A DNA stretch of 24,772 nt from Proteobacteria bacterium UBA4457 (lineage in GTDB: Bacteria > Pseudomonadota > Gammaproteobacteria > Ga0077536): NCBI GenBank assembly GCA_002390205.1, contig DGOV01000107.1:1-24772 (forward strand). The letters are read 5' to 3'. The position numbers were made by a program, and so were the translations under genes. Below the pieces are notes generated by a model. That model saw only the letters and a list, made by a program, of their open reading frames with translations. It was not told the DNA's origin and did no database searches. Of the stretch, positions 1 to 6,457 are shown in pieces; position 1 is the first letter of the stretch, and each line of letters begins with the position of its first letter.

Positions 1-1
1 A

Positions 2-658
2 TGTTGCCACAACCCATCGGGTGTAGATCTCGAGCCACAACACTGGGAAGCTATTGCGGACTTAGCTATCAATCAAGGGTTCACCCCATTCATAGATCTT
101 GCTTACCAGGGTTTAGGAGACAGTCTCGACGATGATGCGATAGGGGTTAAAATTCTATCTGAACGATGTCCTGAAGTCATCGTAGCTAGCTCATATTCTA
201 AAAACTTTGGGCTTTACAGAGAAAGAGTGGGAAGCTTGCAAATAGTAAGTCCAAATGTTGCTCAAACAACTATAGTTCTAAGCCAATTAGGGTCTGTTGT
301 CAGAGGTATATACTCCATGCCGCCTGCACATGGCGCTGCTATTGTTGAAACTATATTAAGTGACAAAATACTTAAGCTTCAGTGGGTAGAAGAACTCAGT
401 ACGATGCGTGACCGGATAAATCTACTTCGTAAAGAACTTGCTAATCGCTTAACTCGGGAAATCGACCAAGACTTTTCTTTTATACAGAAGCAAAAAGGGA
501 TGTTTTCTTTCCTCGGCATAGATACAAACCAGGTAGCTAGACTACAGAAAGAATTTGCTATTTACATGGTGGATTCTAGTCGTATAAACGTTGCCGGCGT
601 TAATAGCCGTAATATTGACTACTTTGTAGAATCTATGACTACAATCTTAAAAAATTAG
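2..658 (+). CDS. Aromatic/aspartate aminotransferase (class I), C-terminal part, 5' end outside window
   Basis: This is a PLP-dependent class I aminotransferase of the AspC/TyrB subgroup, which moves the amino group between aromatic or acidic amino acids and 2-oxoglutarate in the cytoplasm. The reading frame is open from base 2 and the true start lies upstream. Visible family marks, in order: CCHNPSGVD, the PLP-pyridine Asp in FIDLAYQG, the PLP-binding lysine in SSYSKNFGLYRERVG (Lys codon at 200-202), the PAHGAAIV segment, and a C-terminal RINVAG whose Arg binds the substrate carboxylate. About 218 residues are present, roughly the C-terminal half of a ~400-residue enzyme. The first internal start candidate, a GTG at 227, lies after the active-site lysine and is not a real start. 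It converges on the yqeC-like gene with a 9-bp gap. AspC and TyrB cannot be separated from this fragment. Confidence 0.93.
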   Translation, partial: CCHNPSGVDLEPQHWEAIADLAINQGFTPFIDLAYQGLGDSLDDDAIGVKILSERCPEVIVASSYSKNFGLYRERVGSLQIVSPNVAQTTIVLSQLGSVVRGIYSMPPAHGAAIVETILSDKILKLQWVEELSTMRDRINLLRKELANRLTREIDQDFSFIQKQKGMFSFLGIDTNQVARLQKEFAIYMVDSSRINVAGVNSRNIDYFVESMTTILKN

Positions 659-667
659 TCCCCCGCT

Positions 668-1414
668 TTATCTAGAAATAATTTCAACAATACGAGATTG
701 CCTCATCTCTGCCAGAATTATTTGATCGAATCGCTTAGTGAGCGTGAGTGCAATCCGAGCCGTTTCTATGGCAAGTGTAAGTGTGTCAGAATTGTCCACC
801 ATGTTCAGTATTGGGCAGACGCGCGCATTTCCAGCATTTTTTAGACTGCCCATTTTAGAGCTAAGCAATTGAGCTAAATGCACTGGTAGTATCCTGTCCC
901 CTATATCGATACCCATAATCTTAGAGAGAAGCTCAGGCCTGTGGGCGATACTCGTTGCCAAATACTGACCAAGTATTTGTGCAGAGGCGATTGGGACCAC
1001 AATATTCGTAAACGCAGGAATAAGAGGTTCATATGCTGCGGGGGCTTTCACCAAACGAGAACGCGCACCATCGGCCTTAACAAGAATCAAACCGAACTTT
1101 TGACTCTCCCAAAGACCTTTTACACAATCAGCCGTAAGGCCCCCGACACGATTAGGCGTATCTGTTTTCCCAGAAAACGCGATCACTCTGCTCTGATCAT
1201 CAGCCCAAGTGCCTCTATAGTCCTCAATCACTCTATCAACAAATCGATTATCATATTGAAACATGTGAGAAGTAGAAGTAATGGCAACACGCCCCCCGTA
1301 TTGACGAGAGGTCGCGTACAAGGTCGTTTTTTTACCACCAGCCCCTACGAAACAAATTATGTCGCCCTCTCTCGCTGATAATGCCTGAATTAAATTACCT
1401 TTTTCTGTTTTCAT
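668..1414 (-). CDS. yqeC: YqeC-like accessory protein (selenium/molybdenum hydroxylase-associated P-loop protein)
   Basis: This 248-residue protein matches the YqeC family (TIGR03172), putative accessory proteins of selenium-dependent molybdenum hydroxylases; the biochemical role is not established. It shows an N-terminal P-loop-like GAGGKKTT (residues 24-31) and the family hallmark ADGARSRLVKAPAAYEPLIP at about 114-133. Length is normal for the family. It starts with ATG and is read away from the porin-tupA pair, sharing a 156-bp divergent intergenic region with it. That neighbour pair handles tungstate-like oxyanions, which fits a role in Mo/W cofactor or enzyme maturation; a CoxD-like ATPase and a MOSC protein near the window end support the theme. 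The usual selenium partners (selD, yqeB) are not in view, so a selenium role is not shown. Confidence 0.8.
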   Translation of the reverse strand: MKTEKGNLIQALSAREGDIICFVGAGGKKTTLYATSRQYGGRVAITSTSHMFQYDNRFVDRVIEDYRGTWADDQSRVIAFSGKTDTPNRVGGLTADCVKGLWESQKFGLILVKADGARSRLVKAPAAYEPLIPAFTNIVVPIASAQILGQYLATSIAHRPELLSKIMGIDIGDRILPVHLAQLLSSKMGSLKNAGNARVCPILNMVDNSDTLTLAIETARIALTLTKRFDQIILAEMRQSRIVEIISR

Positions 1415-1451
1415 TTATTCAGGCCTTTGGCAATTTTAGTTCAAAAAGTTG

Positions 1452-1481
1452 ATAAATTTGTTAATAGATCCATAAATTTGT
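1452..1481. repeat. 10-bp direct repeat, 20-bp period, in yqeC/porin intergenic region
   Basis: ATAAATTTGT occurs exactly at 1452-1461 and again at 1472-1481. The copies are 20 bp apart, two helical turns, so a protein bound to both would face the same side of the DNA. The repeat sits in the divergent intergenic region between the YqeC-like gene and the porin-tupA pair. A tandem operator is the simplest reading, but the sequence is AT-rich and the repeat could be chance. It does not resemble the ModE consensus. Confidence 0.4.
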
Positions 1482-1494
1482 GCATAACTTATAA

Positions 1495-1551
1495 AAAATG
1501 TGGGTATTAACGGCTAAAATGTTAATATAGCACCTTTTAATACCACATTTT
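1495..1551 (+). promoter_or_regulatory. Long inverted repeat abutting the porin Shine-Dalgarno
   Basis: The left arm AAAATGTGGGTATTA (1495-1509) and right arm TAATACCACATTTT (1538-1551) are complementary over 14 positions with a single extra G. The 28-nt spacer is AT-rich. The right arm ends exactly before the porin ribosome binding site AAGGTG (1552-1557). In RNA this would form a stem whose base touches the ribosome binding site, so it could act as a translational switch. In DNA it could be an operator. There is no poly-T tail, so it is not a terminator for this strand. Confidence 0.45.
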
Positions 1552-1570
1552 AAGGTGATGACTTTATCTA

Positions 1571-2953
1571 ATGCGAGCATACAGCAAACTACTCTTGATA
1601 GGATTATTGTCTTTCTTCTCATTCTCCGGTCACTGCCTATCTAGCGGCCCATTTAAACTGGCAAATGCATTGGAGTTGCCCGACAAGTTTACATTGCAGG
1701 GAACTCATCGTACGCGGTACGAAACCCTGAGCCATCAATATCGTAATACTCTCGGTGGTAGTGACCAGATATTAGTTCAAAAAACCACCTTGTTCGCGAG
1801 TGTTGACTTGGAGCCCTTTGAAGTTGCTGTCGAAATTGGAGACTCACGAGCATATTTAGATGACGACGGAACACCGATGTCGACAACCCATGTCAATCCA
1901 TTAGAGCTCATTCAAGGTTATATTTCAGCTAAGCAGAGAAATCTTTTTAAAGATGGTGACAAATCAACTCTCAACGTTGGTCGGTTCACTTTAGATATGG
2001 GGAGCGGACGGCTCGTCGCGCGTACCAAATTTAGAAACACGGTCAACTCTTTTACAGGTGTCGAATGGAAATGGAAAAATAACACCGGTGATCAACTACA
2101 TTTTTTTTACACGATGCCAGTTAATCGATCACCAAACTCTATCGCAGAGCTGAGAAGAAACTCAATTAAATTTGACAAGGAAACTGGTGCGACGACGCTT
2201 TGGGGTATAAATTACAGTTCTGATCGGCTACCTTTGGGTCATAGAGGTGAAGTCTATATTCTTGGTCTAGACGAGGACGATACGACGGACACCAGGACTT
2301 TGAATAGGAAGATCGTAACCTCTGGGTTTCGATTTTCCTTCCCAAAAAAAGTGGGTGCTGTTGATTATCTGATCGAATCTATTTTTCAAGTTGGCGAGGT
2401 AAGGTCATCCAAAGCTAGTAAAAGGAATCTAGACCATTTCGCGCATTTCCAGCATGTAGAAATCGGATACACTGGGAAGTCAAAACAGAAAATCCGGTCT
2501 GCGTTAGAATACGACTATGCTAGCGGAGACAACTCCTCCCTAGACCAGAAAAACGGACGTTTTGATAGCCTCTATGGAGCTCGCCGTTTCGAATATGGTC
2601 CAGTGGGTATTTTTGGCGCCTTCAATAGAAGTAATATTAGCAGCCCTGGGATTCGGATCTCCATGCTGCCTAACAACCGGTCTCAACTTATGATCGGTTA
2701 CAGAGGGTTTTGGCGCGCTAATAACGGTGATAGTTGGGTTGCAGCCAAAATATCAGACCCAACAGGTACTGCGTCCTCATTCTTAGGCCAACAAATTGAG
2801 GCAAGACTGAGATGGGAGCTAGCAGCGCAAAATTCCTTACTGGAGATAGGAACTGCTTACATCAGATCGGGAAAGTATACCCGTGATACAGGGAACAAAG
2901 CTTATAAAAAAGATATCTTTTATAATTACCTGCAATTAAGTTTTAGCTTTTAG
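1571..2953 (+). CDS. Alginate-export-type outer-membrane beta-barrel porin
   Basis: This 460-residue protein looks like the alginate_exp family (PF13372) of outer-membrane channels. It has a Sec signal peptide of about 23 residues (MRAYSKLLLIGLLSFFSFSG, cleavage near Cys-Leu-Ser-Ser). The body of alternating polar and hydrophobic stretches is typical of a beta-barrel, and the protein ends in LQLSFSF, the terminal-Phe signature recognised by the BAM machinery. The early HRTRYET segment and the NVGRFTLDMGSGRLVART segment are family-like. The gene ends 9 bp before tupA with a ribosome binding site in the gap, so the two are almost certainly co-transcribed. That pairing suggests the pore admits an oxyanion such as tungstate or molybdate rather than alginate; this is inference. 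The ribosome binding site AAGGTG is 13 nt from the ATG, rather far, and lies beside an inverted repeat. Confidence 0.83.
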   Translation: MRAYSKLLLIGLLSFFSFSGHCLSSGPFKLANALELPDKFTLQGTHRTRYETLSHQYRNTLGGSDQILVQKTTLFASVDLEPFEVAVEIGDSRAYLDDDGTPMSTTHVNPLELIQGYISAKQRNLFKDGDKSTLNVGRFTLDMGSGRLVARTKFRNTVNSFTGVEWKWKNNTGDQLHFFYTMPVNRSPNSIAELRRNSIKFDKETGATTLWGINYSSDRLPLGHRGEVYILGLDEDDTTDTRTLNRKIVTSGFRFSFPKKVGAVDYLIESIFQVGEVRSSKASKRNLDHFAHFQHVEIGYTGKSKQKIRSALEYDYASGDNSSLDQKNGRFDSLYGARRFEYGPVGIFGAFNRSNISSPGIRISMLPNNRSQLMIGYRGFWRANNGDSWVAAKISDPTGTASSFLGQQIEARLRWELAAQNSLLEIGTAYIRSGKYTRDTGNKAYKKDIFYNYLQLSFSF

Positions 2954-2962
2954 AAAGGTTTC

Positions 2963-3772
2963 ATGATGCATAAACTACTCTTTCTATGTTCTGCACTGAT
3001 TTTTTCTCCCTGTTTCAGCGTAATTGCGTCCAATTCAATTCTTGTACAGTCGACAACATCTACCCAGAATTCGGGCTTATTTAATTACATCGTACCTATA
3101 TATCAAGCTAAGACAGGCATAGAAGTCAAAGTCGTCGCGGTTGGAACCGGACAAGCGCTCAAAAATGCTGCGAATGGCGATGCCGATGTAGTGATGGTAC
3201 ATGCTAAATCTGCAGAAGAAACCTTCATAAAAAATGGCTACGGTATCGCTCGAAAACCACTTATGTATAACCAATTCTTTGTGGTAGGTCCCAGTCACGA
3301 CCCAGCAGGCATACAGTCAGCATCCTCAGCAGCTGAGGCATTCATGAAAATTGCAAGTTCTGAGTCGAAATGGATTTCTCGGGGTGACATGAGTGGAACT
3401 CATAAAAAAGAATTACAGCTTTGGAAATCCATTGCGATAAATCCAACCGCCTCTTGGTATTTGGAAGTAGGAAGTGGTATGGGTAGAACGCTAGGAATGA
3501 CGATAGAACTAGATGGTTATACTCTTGTAGACAGCGCAACTTGGATTTCCTACAAGAACAAAGGGAGCTGTAAAGTGCTCTACCAGGAAGACCAAGCTCT
3601 ATCAAACCAATACAGCCTAATTTTAGTCAACGATAAAATACACCCTCATGTAAATACAACGGATGCCAAAAATTTCATGGAGTGGCTCCTTAGCTCAGAG
3701 GGTCAATCGGCGATAGCTAAATTCAAGCTAAATGGGCAGCAACTTTTCTATCCTAATGCAAACAAGTTTTAG
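2963..3772 (+). CDS. tupA: TupA-type tungstate-binding periplasmic protein
   Basis: This is the substrate-binding subunit of a TupABC-type tungstate ABC transporter, 269 residues with a Sec signal peptide (cleavage near VIA-SN, residue 23). The TupA ligand motif TTST-x-x-SGL lies at residues 31-39; the usual TTTS run is here preceded by Ser. Other family marks are MYNQFFVVGP (101-110), DPAGI, and SRGDMSGTHKKELQLW, whose Arg140 matches the oxyanion-binding arginine region. GMGRTLGM and YTLVDSATW follow. The start is an ATGATG, so 2963 or 2966 are equally likely, with AAAGG just after the porin stop. No permease (TupB) or ATPase (TupC) gene follows; the next gene is on the other strand. The protein may feed a transporter encoded elsewhere, act as a sensor, or bind molybdate. 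Confidence 0.85.
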   Translation: MMHKLLFLCSALIFSPCFSVIASNSILVQSTTSTQNSGLFNYIVPIYQAKTGIEVKVVAVGTGQALKNAANGDADVVMVHAKSAEETFIKNGYGIARKPLMYNQFFVVGPSHDPAGIQSASSAAEAFMKIASSESKWISRGDMSGTHKKELQLWKSIAINPTASWYLEVGSGMGRTLGMTIELDGYTLVDSATWISYKNKGSCKVLYQEDQALSNQYSLILVNDKIHPHVNTTDAKNFMEWLLSSEGQSAIAKFKLNGQQLFYPNANKF

Positions 3773-3808
3773 ACGAAGAAAAATTAATTCTTAGAAAGAT
3801 ACTTCGTC
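3772..3808. repeat. 7-bp inverted repeat at convergent gene ends (possible bidirectional terminator)
   Basis: GACGAAG (3772-3778) and CTTCGTC (3802-3808) are perfect reverse complements, 23 bp apart, spanning the convergent ends of tupA (plus) and the transglutaminase-like gene (minus). A second small stem, AAGAA/TTCTT, sits inside. Neither side has a clear run of T, so a Rho-independent terminator is only a weak guess. Confidence 0.28.
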
Positions 3809-4471
3809 GTCAACCTCTTGGTCAAAGTCTTTATCTTTCAAGTCTCTAAAGTTGGGGTATAGCTCCTTAAAGTCTTCAACTATTCTTTCAATAGGGACGT
3901 CCGAGTACTCTCCTTTGTATTTGAGATACTCCATATGTTGACGACCATCCATATCCAGCGAGTGATAGATAGAATCCCTTGTGCCATCGAATTCCAAGGG
4001 GCGGATCCTAAATTTTTCGCACAATTCAACATTGAAAGCTGGGGTCGCTTTCACCCAGACGTCATTTAACCAAATTGCTGTATAACCGTGCCAGTAGAAA
4101 ATGTCTGTACCCATAGCTTGTCTGAGTCGCTCTGTCGACAAATGGTTCTTTACATCAGCGTAGCCCAAAGCGGCGGGGATATCTAATGCCCTACAACACG
4201 CGGCTAAAAGGACAGCTTTGCTGACGCACCAACCACCTCTATTCTCAATTGCGCGACTTGCACTTAGCCCACGGACCGTTAAATCAAGGTCATAAGCGTC
4301 ATACCGGATTTCATCCCTAACTGCATAATAAAGTGATACTGCTTTTGAGAGAGAAGTATCACCAACACCATGTGATCTCGCGAAAGCGACAACATCTGGA
4401 TGGGCACTATCTACAATGGATGTCGGAGCTAGGCAATCCAAATGGTCGGCATTTCTAAACGTATGAGTCAT
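3791..4471 (-). CDS. Transglutaminase-like cysteine protease-fold protein
   Basis: This 226-residue cytoplasmic protein carries a transglutaminase-like core (PF01841 type). The catalytic Cys82 is in GGWCVSKAVLLAACCRALDIPA and the His128 in FYWHGYTAIWL, followed by WVKATPAFNVELC. In the standard triad the third residue is an Asp in a WxxxDP context; here the aligned position appears to be Thr143, and Asn147 may take the role. No signal peptide is visible. It is the last gene of a minus-strand run with a deacetylase, a DsbA-like protein and a small lipoprotein. The upstream ribosome binding site is weak. The substrate is unknown; members of this superfamily act as proteases, amidases or peptide cross-linkers. 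Confidence 0.75.
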   Translation of the reverse strand: MTHTFRNADHLDCLAPTSIVDSAHPDVVAFARSHGVGDTSLSKAVSLYYAVRDEIRYDAYDLDLTVRGLSASRAIENRGGWCVSKAVLLAACCRALDIPAALGYADVKNHLSTERLRQAMGTDIFYWHGYTAIWLNDVWVKATPAFNVELCEKFRIRPLEFDGTRDSIYHSLDMDGRQHMEYLKYKGEYSDVPIERIVEDFKELYPNFRDLKDKDFDQEVDDEVSF

Positions 4472-4540
4472 AATTAGTACTTTAAAGTTACAAGATTAGT
4501 TGAAAACATGTTCCCGACATCTTCGCCCTATGGCGTTAAG

Positions 4541-4744
4541 TCATTTATCCTCTTCGTCATCTGTCCCGACAACGAGGTCAACGATAGCTTTGCCTACCTT
4601 AAAAGGGATCTTAACGACTCCAATCGCGACATCGCTAGTCTGCTCCACGATCGCTCCTGCACAGCCCGCCACCGGACCTAGCACCAAGCACAGCAACATA
4701 ACACGGAATAGACCGTTCGTCTCGGACAGAAATGTAAATTTAAT
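4541..4744 (-). CDS. Very small lipoprotein, probable ATT start (67 aa) or ATG start (52 aa)
   Basis: The frame ending at a TGA (4541-4543) encodes a lipoprotein signal with lipobox LGPVAGC, then about 39 residues (AGAIVEQTSDVAIGVVKIPF onward) ending in the acidic tail TDDEEDK. The only ATG (4697-4699) would leave a 12-residue signal segment without a basic residue, and has no good ribosome binding site. An in-frame ATT at 4742-4744 instead has AAGGAG (4752-4757) exactly 7 nt upstream, overlaps the stop of the DsbA-like gene (translational coupling), and gives MKFTFLSETNGLFRVMLLCL, a better signal peptide with Lys2 and Arg14. Mature proteins of this kind are common as small unknown lipoproteins with a VVKxPFKVGKAxxDxV pattern. 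Location is probably the periplasmic face of a membrane. Function is unknown. Confidence 0.65.
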   Translation of the reverse strand: MKFTFLSETNGLFRVMLLCLVLGPVAGCAGAIVEQTSDVAIGVVKIPFKVGKAIVDLVVGTDDEEDK

Positions 4745-5360
4745 TAGTCTGCTCCTTCAAATTCTTTTTTAATAAGCCGATCCTCTCCAAGCCCCAATAC
4801 AGCTCTCCATTATACCGCCATGACGGAACACCAAAGACCCCTGAGTTTTCAGCTTCAGTTTGCATAGCTTGATACTCTTTCAATCCGAGACCGTTGAAGT
4901 AGTCAGAAAAGTCTTGCGCATCATACCCAAGCTCCTTCATTAGGCCAGTTACTTCTTCATAACTCTCAAGGTCAAACTCACGTCTCCAAAATCGTTCAAA
5001 CACAGCATCATGATAGCGACGGGGATCCTCCCTTTTAGATACATAGAGAAAAGCAATGTGTGCCAAGGAGCTATTAAATATTTTTTTCGGACCCAAGATC
5101 GTCAGCCCTCTTCTATTAGCTTCGCGACGACAGTCCATATATGAATATCGAACCCGCCTCCACTGATGATCATTTCTTTCCCCCACTATATCTGCGCCAT
5201 CATGCCCCAGCTCAGCGCGACCTAAATATTTTTCTATCTTCAGTGTGTAAGGCACCAAACACACTTGGACCTCAGGCAGCGCTTCTAACTCCCAATTAGC
5301 TTTCTGTGCTAAATAGGCATATGGACTTTTATAGTCGAAATAGTGATGTACTGTGTTCAA
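4740..5360 (-). CDS. DsbA-family / 2-hydroxychromene-2-carboxylate isomerase-like protein
   Basis: This thioredoxin-fold protein of the DsbA superfamily (PF01323) resembles 2-hydroxychromene-2-carboxylate isomerases, glutathione-dependent cytoplasmic enzymes of aromatic degradation. The N-terminal strand and loop VHHYFDYKSPYAYLA contain the SPYxYL motif seen in place of the CxxC of true disulfide oxidases, and the C-terminal GVFGVPSWRYNGELYWGLER holds the cis-Pro and the substrate-proximal strand. No signal peptide is present. I chose the TTG at 5360, 1 nt after the deacetylase stop, because it places the first beta-strand at the N-terminus as in the family. A longer TTG start at 5414 would add 18 basic residues and overlap the upstream gene by 53 bp. 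It is coupled downstream to the small lipoprotein. Substrate unknown. Confidence 0.78.
   Translation of the reverse strand: MNTVHHYFDYKSPYAYLAQKANWELEALPEVQVCLVPYTLKIEKYLGRAELGHDGADIVGERNDHQWRRVRYSYMDCRREANRRGLTILGPKKIFNSSLAHIAFLYVSKREDPRRYHDAVFERFWRREFDLESYEEVTGLMKELGYDAQDFSDYFNGLGLKEYQAMQTEAENSGVFGVPSWRYNGELYWGLERIGLLKKNLKEQTN
4752..4757 (-). promoter_or_regulatory. Strong Shine-Dalgarno pointing at an ATT codon
   Basis: CTCCTT on the plus strand is AAGGAG on the minus strand, a near-perfect ribosome binding site inside the last codons of the DsbA-like gene. The 7-nt spacer leads to ATT at 4742-4744, in frame with the small lipoprotein. No ATG, GTG or TTG lies at a suitable distance in that frame. 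Confidence 0.5.
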
Positions 5361-5361
5361 G

Positions 5362-6360
5362 TTATTTTTCCGAGGCAGCCTTAACGTGACGTGCCATCTC
5401 TTCGTGAGTAGCAAACCAAACGCCAGGTTTACTTTTCATGTAGGTTATAAGCCTGTCTAGCATCGCAATTCGGTATCTATGTCCAATCACTTGGGGGTGC
5501 ATAGTGAGAATATAAATAGTCCCTTCATCATAAGCACCGTCAAACTCATCTTTCCATATAGAATAGACATCTTCAGCATTGCGAAGTGCCACGTGACTGC
5601 TGGCCCAGGAAATCTGAAATAATGGCCAATCATCCAAAATCCACTCTACAGGCAACTCAATTAACCCGGTATCTACACCTTTAGAAATTAACGCGTAAGG
5701 TCTGTCATCTGCCATCATGCTGCTTTCATAAAGAAAACCCATTTCCTTAACTATTTCTATAGTGGATTCAGTCAGATCCCAAGCGGCCGACCGAAATCCC
5801 ACAGGCTTCTTTCCGACATGCTTCTCAAAGATCTTCATCGCCTTAAGATAGACACTTCTCTCTTGTGACGGAAGAAGGCGCATTGGATTTTCATGGACGT
5901 ATGAGTGAAAGCCAAATTCGTTCCTAGGGTTCTTCTTAATCATAGGAATAATCTCAGGGTGAAGCTCCATAGACATCGCAGGTATGAAAAATGTTGCAGG
6001 GATATCATGCTTTTTCAGTAATGCCATCACTCTCGGCATTCCAGCTCGCGCACCATACTCACCACGAGACATGTAAGAAGGCGACGACTGTTCCTGAAAT
6101 CCCATCCAAACGGGCTCTGTATCTACATCAAACGAAAGACTAACTGCCACCCGCCCATCATCGGGCCAGCTTTCTGGAGTCAAATCCCTGCCCGCACGAA
6201 CACGAGTAACCTCTTTTTTTATCTCCTCTGGCGACCACTCCCAAATGGCTCTCTCATCAGCTGGATCGCCATGACCATGAGCCATAATGAAATGGCATGG
6301 TATGAGCCATGCGAGAAGCGGTATAAGCCCCCGACAAATCAAACTTCTTGTTTTCCCCAT
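5362..6360 (-). CDS. Exported polysaccharide deacetylase (NodB/CE4 family, PgdA/PuuE-like)
   Basis: This 332-residue protein has an N-terminal Sec signal (about residues 1-27, MGKTRSLICRGLIPLLAWLI then PCHFIMA) and a carbohydrate esterase 4 (NodB homology) domain. Motif 1 is SLSFDVDTE with catalytic and metal Asp78/Asp80, motif 2 is FHSYVHENP with zinc ligands His152 and His156, motif 3 is GFRSAAWDLT (188-197), and the late His is in ILTMHP (His288). The arrangement is closest to the HpPgdA/PuuE-like branch, which includes peptidoglycan deacetylases and allantoinase-like enzymes. Export argues for an envelope glycan or periplasmic amide substrate. AGGAG lies 6 nt before the ATG. It heads the minus-strand operon and is followed after 1 nt by the DsbA-like gene. 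Confidence 0.85.
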   Translation of the reverse strand: MGKTRSLICRGLIPLLAWLIPCHFIMAHGHGDPADERAIWEWSPEEIKKEVTRVRAGRDLTPESWPDDGRVAVSLSFDVDTEPVWMGFQEQSSPSYMSRGEYGARAGMPRVMALLKKHDIPATFFIPAMSMELHPEIIPMIKKNPRNEFGFHSYVHENPMRLLPSQERSVYLKAMKIFEKHVGKKPVGFRSAAWDLTESTIEIVKEMGFLYESSMMADDRPYALISKGVDTGLIELPVEWILDDWPLFQISWASSHVALRNAEDVYSIWKDEFDGAYDEGTIYILTMHPQVIGHRYRIAMLDRLITYMKSKPGVWFATHEEMARHVKAASEK

Positions 6361-6362
6361 AT

Positions 6363-6377
6363 CACACTCCTAGTGTG
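6363..6377. repeat. Hyphenated palindrome overlapping the deacetylase ribosome binding site
   Basis: CACACT-CCT-AGTGTG is a perfect 6-bp inverted repeat with a 3-bp centre. On the minus strand the centre and right arm contain the AGGAG ribosome binding site of the deacetylase. It could be an operator or a small RNA hairpin holding the ribosome binding site; a chance palindrome is also possible. Confidence 0.3.
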
Positions 6378-6457
6378 CTGTTTACTGCTCTATTATCTTG
6401 CCATATTATTGGCAATTTAAGAAACTCATTAGTGCAATCATTGCGGGAGTGCATCAG

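Noticed and set aside
941..1378. 145-residue plus-strand open frame
   Set aside because: Antisense to the YqeC-like gene; Arg/Cys/Ser-rich composition and no recognisable motif.
1558..1643. ATG at 1558 immediately after the porin ribosome binding site
   Set aside because: Out of frame with the porin, overlaps its signal peptide, and its short product has no pattern; a leader peptide is possible but unsupported.
4500..4772. 90-residue plus-strand open frame rich in Ser and Thr
   Set aside because: Antisense to the small lipoprotein; low-complexity composition and no start context.
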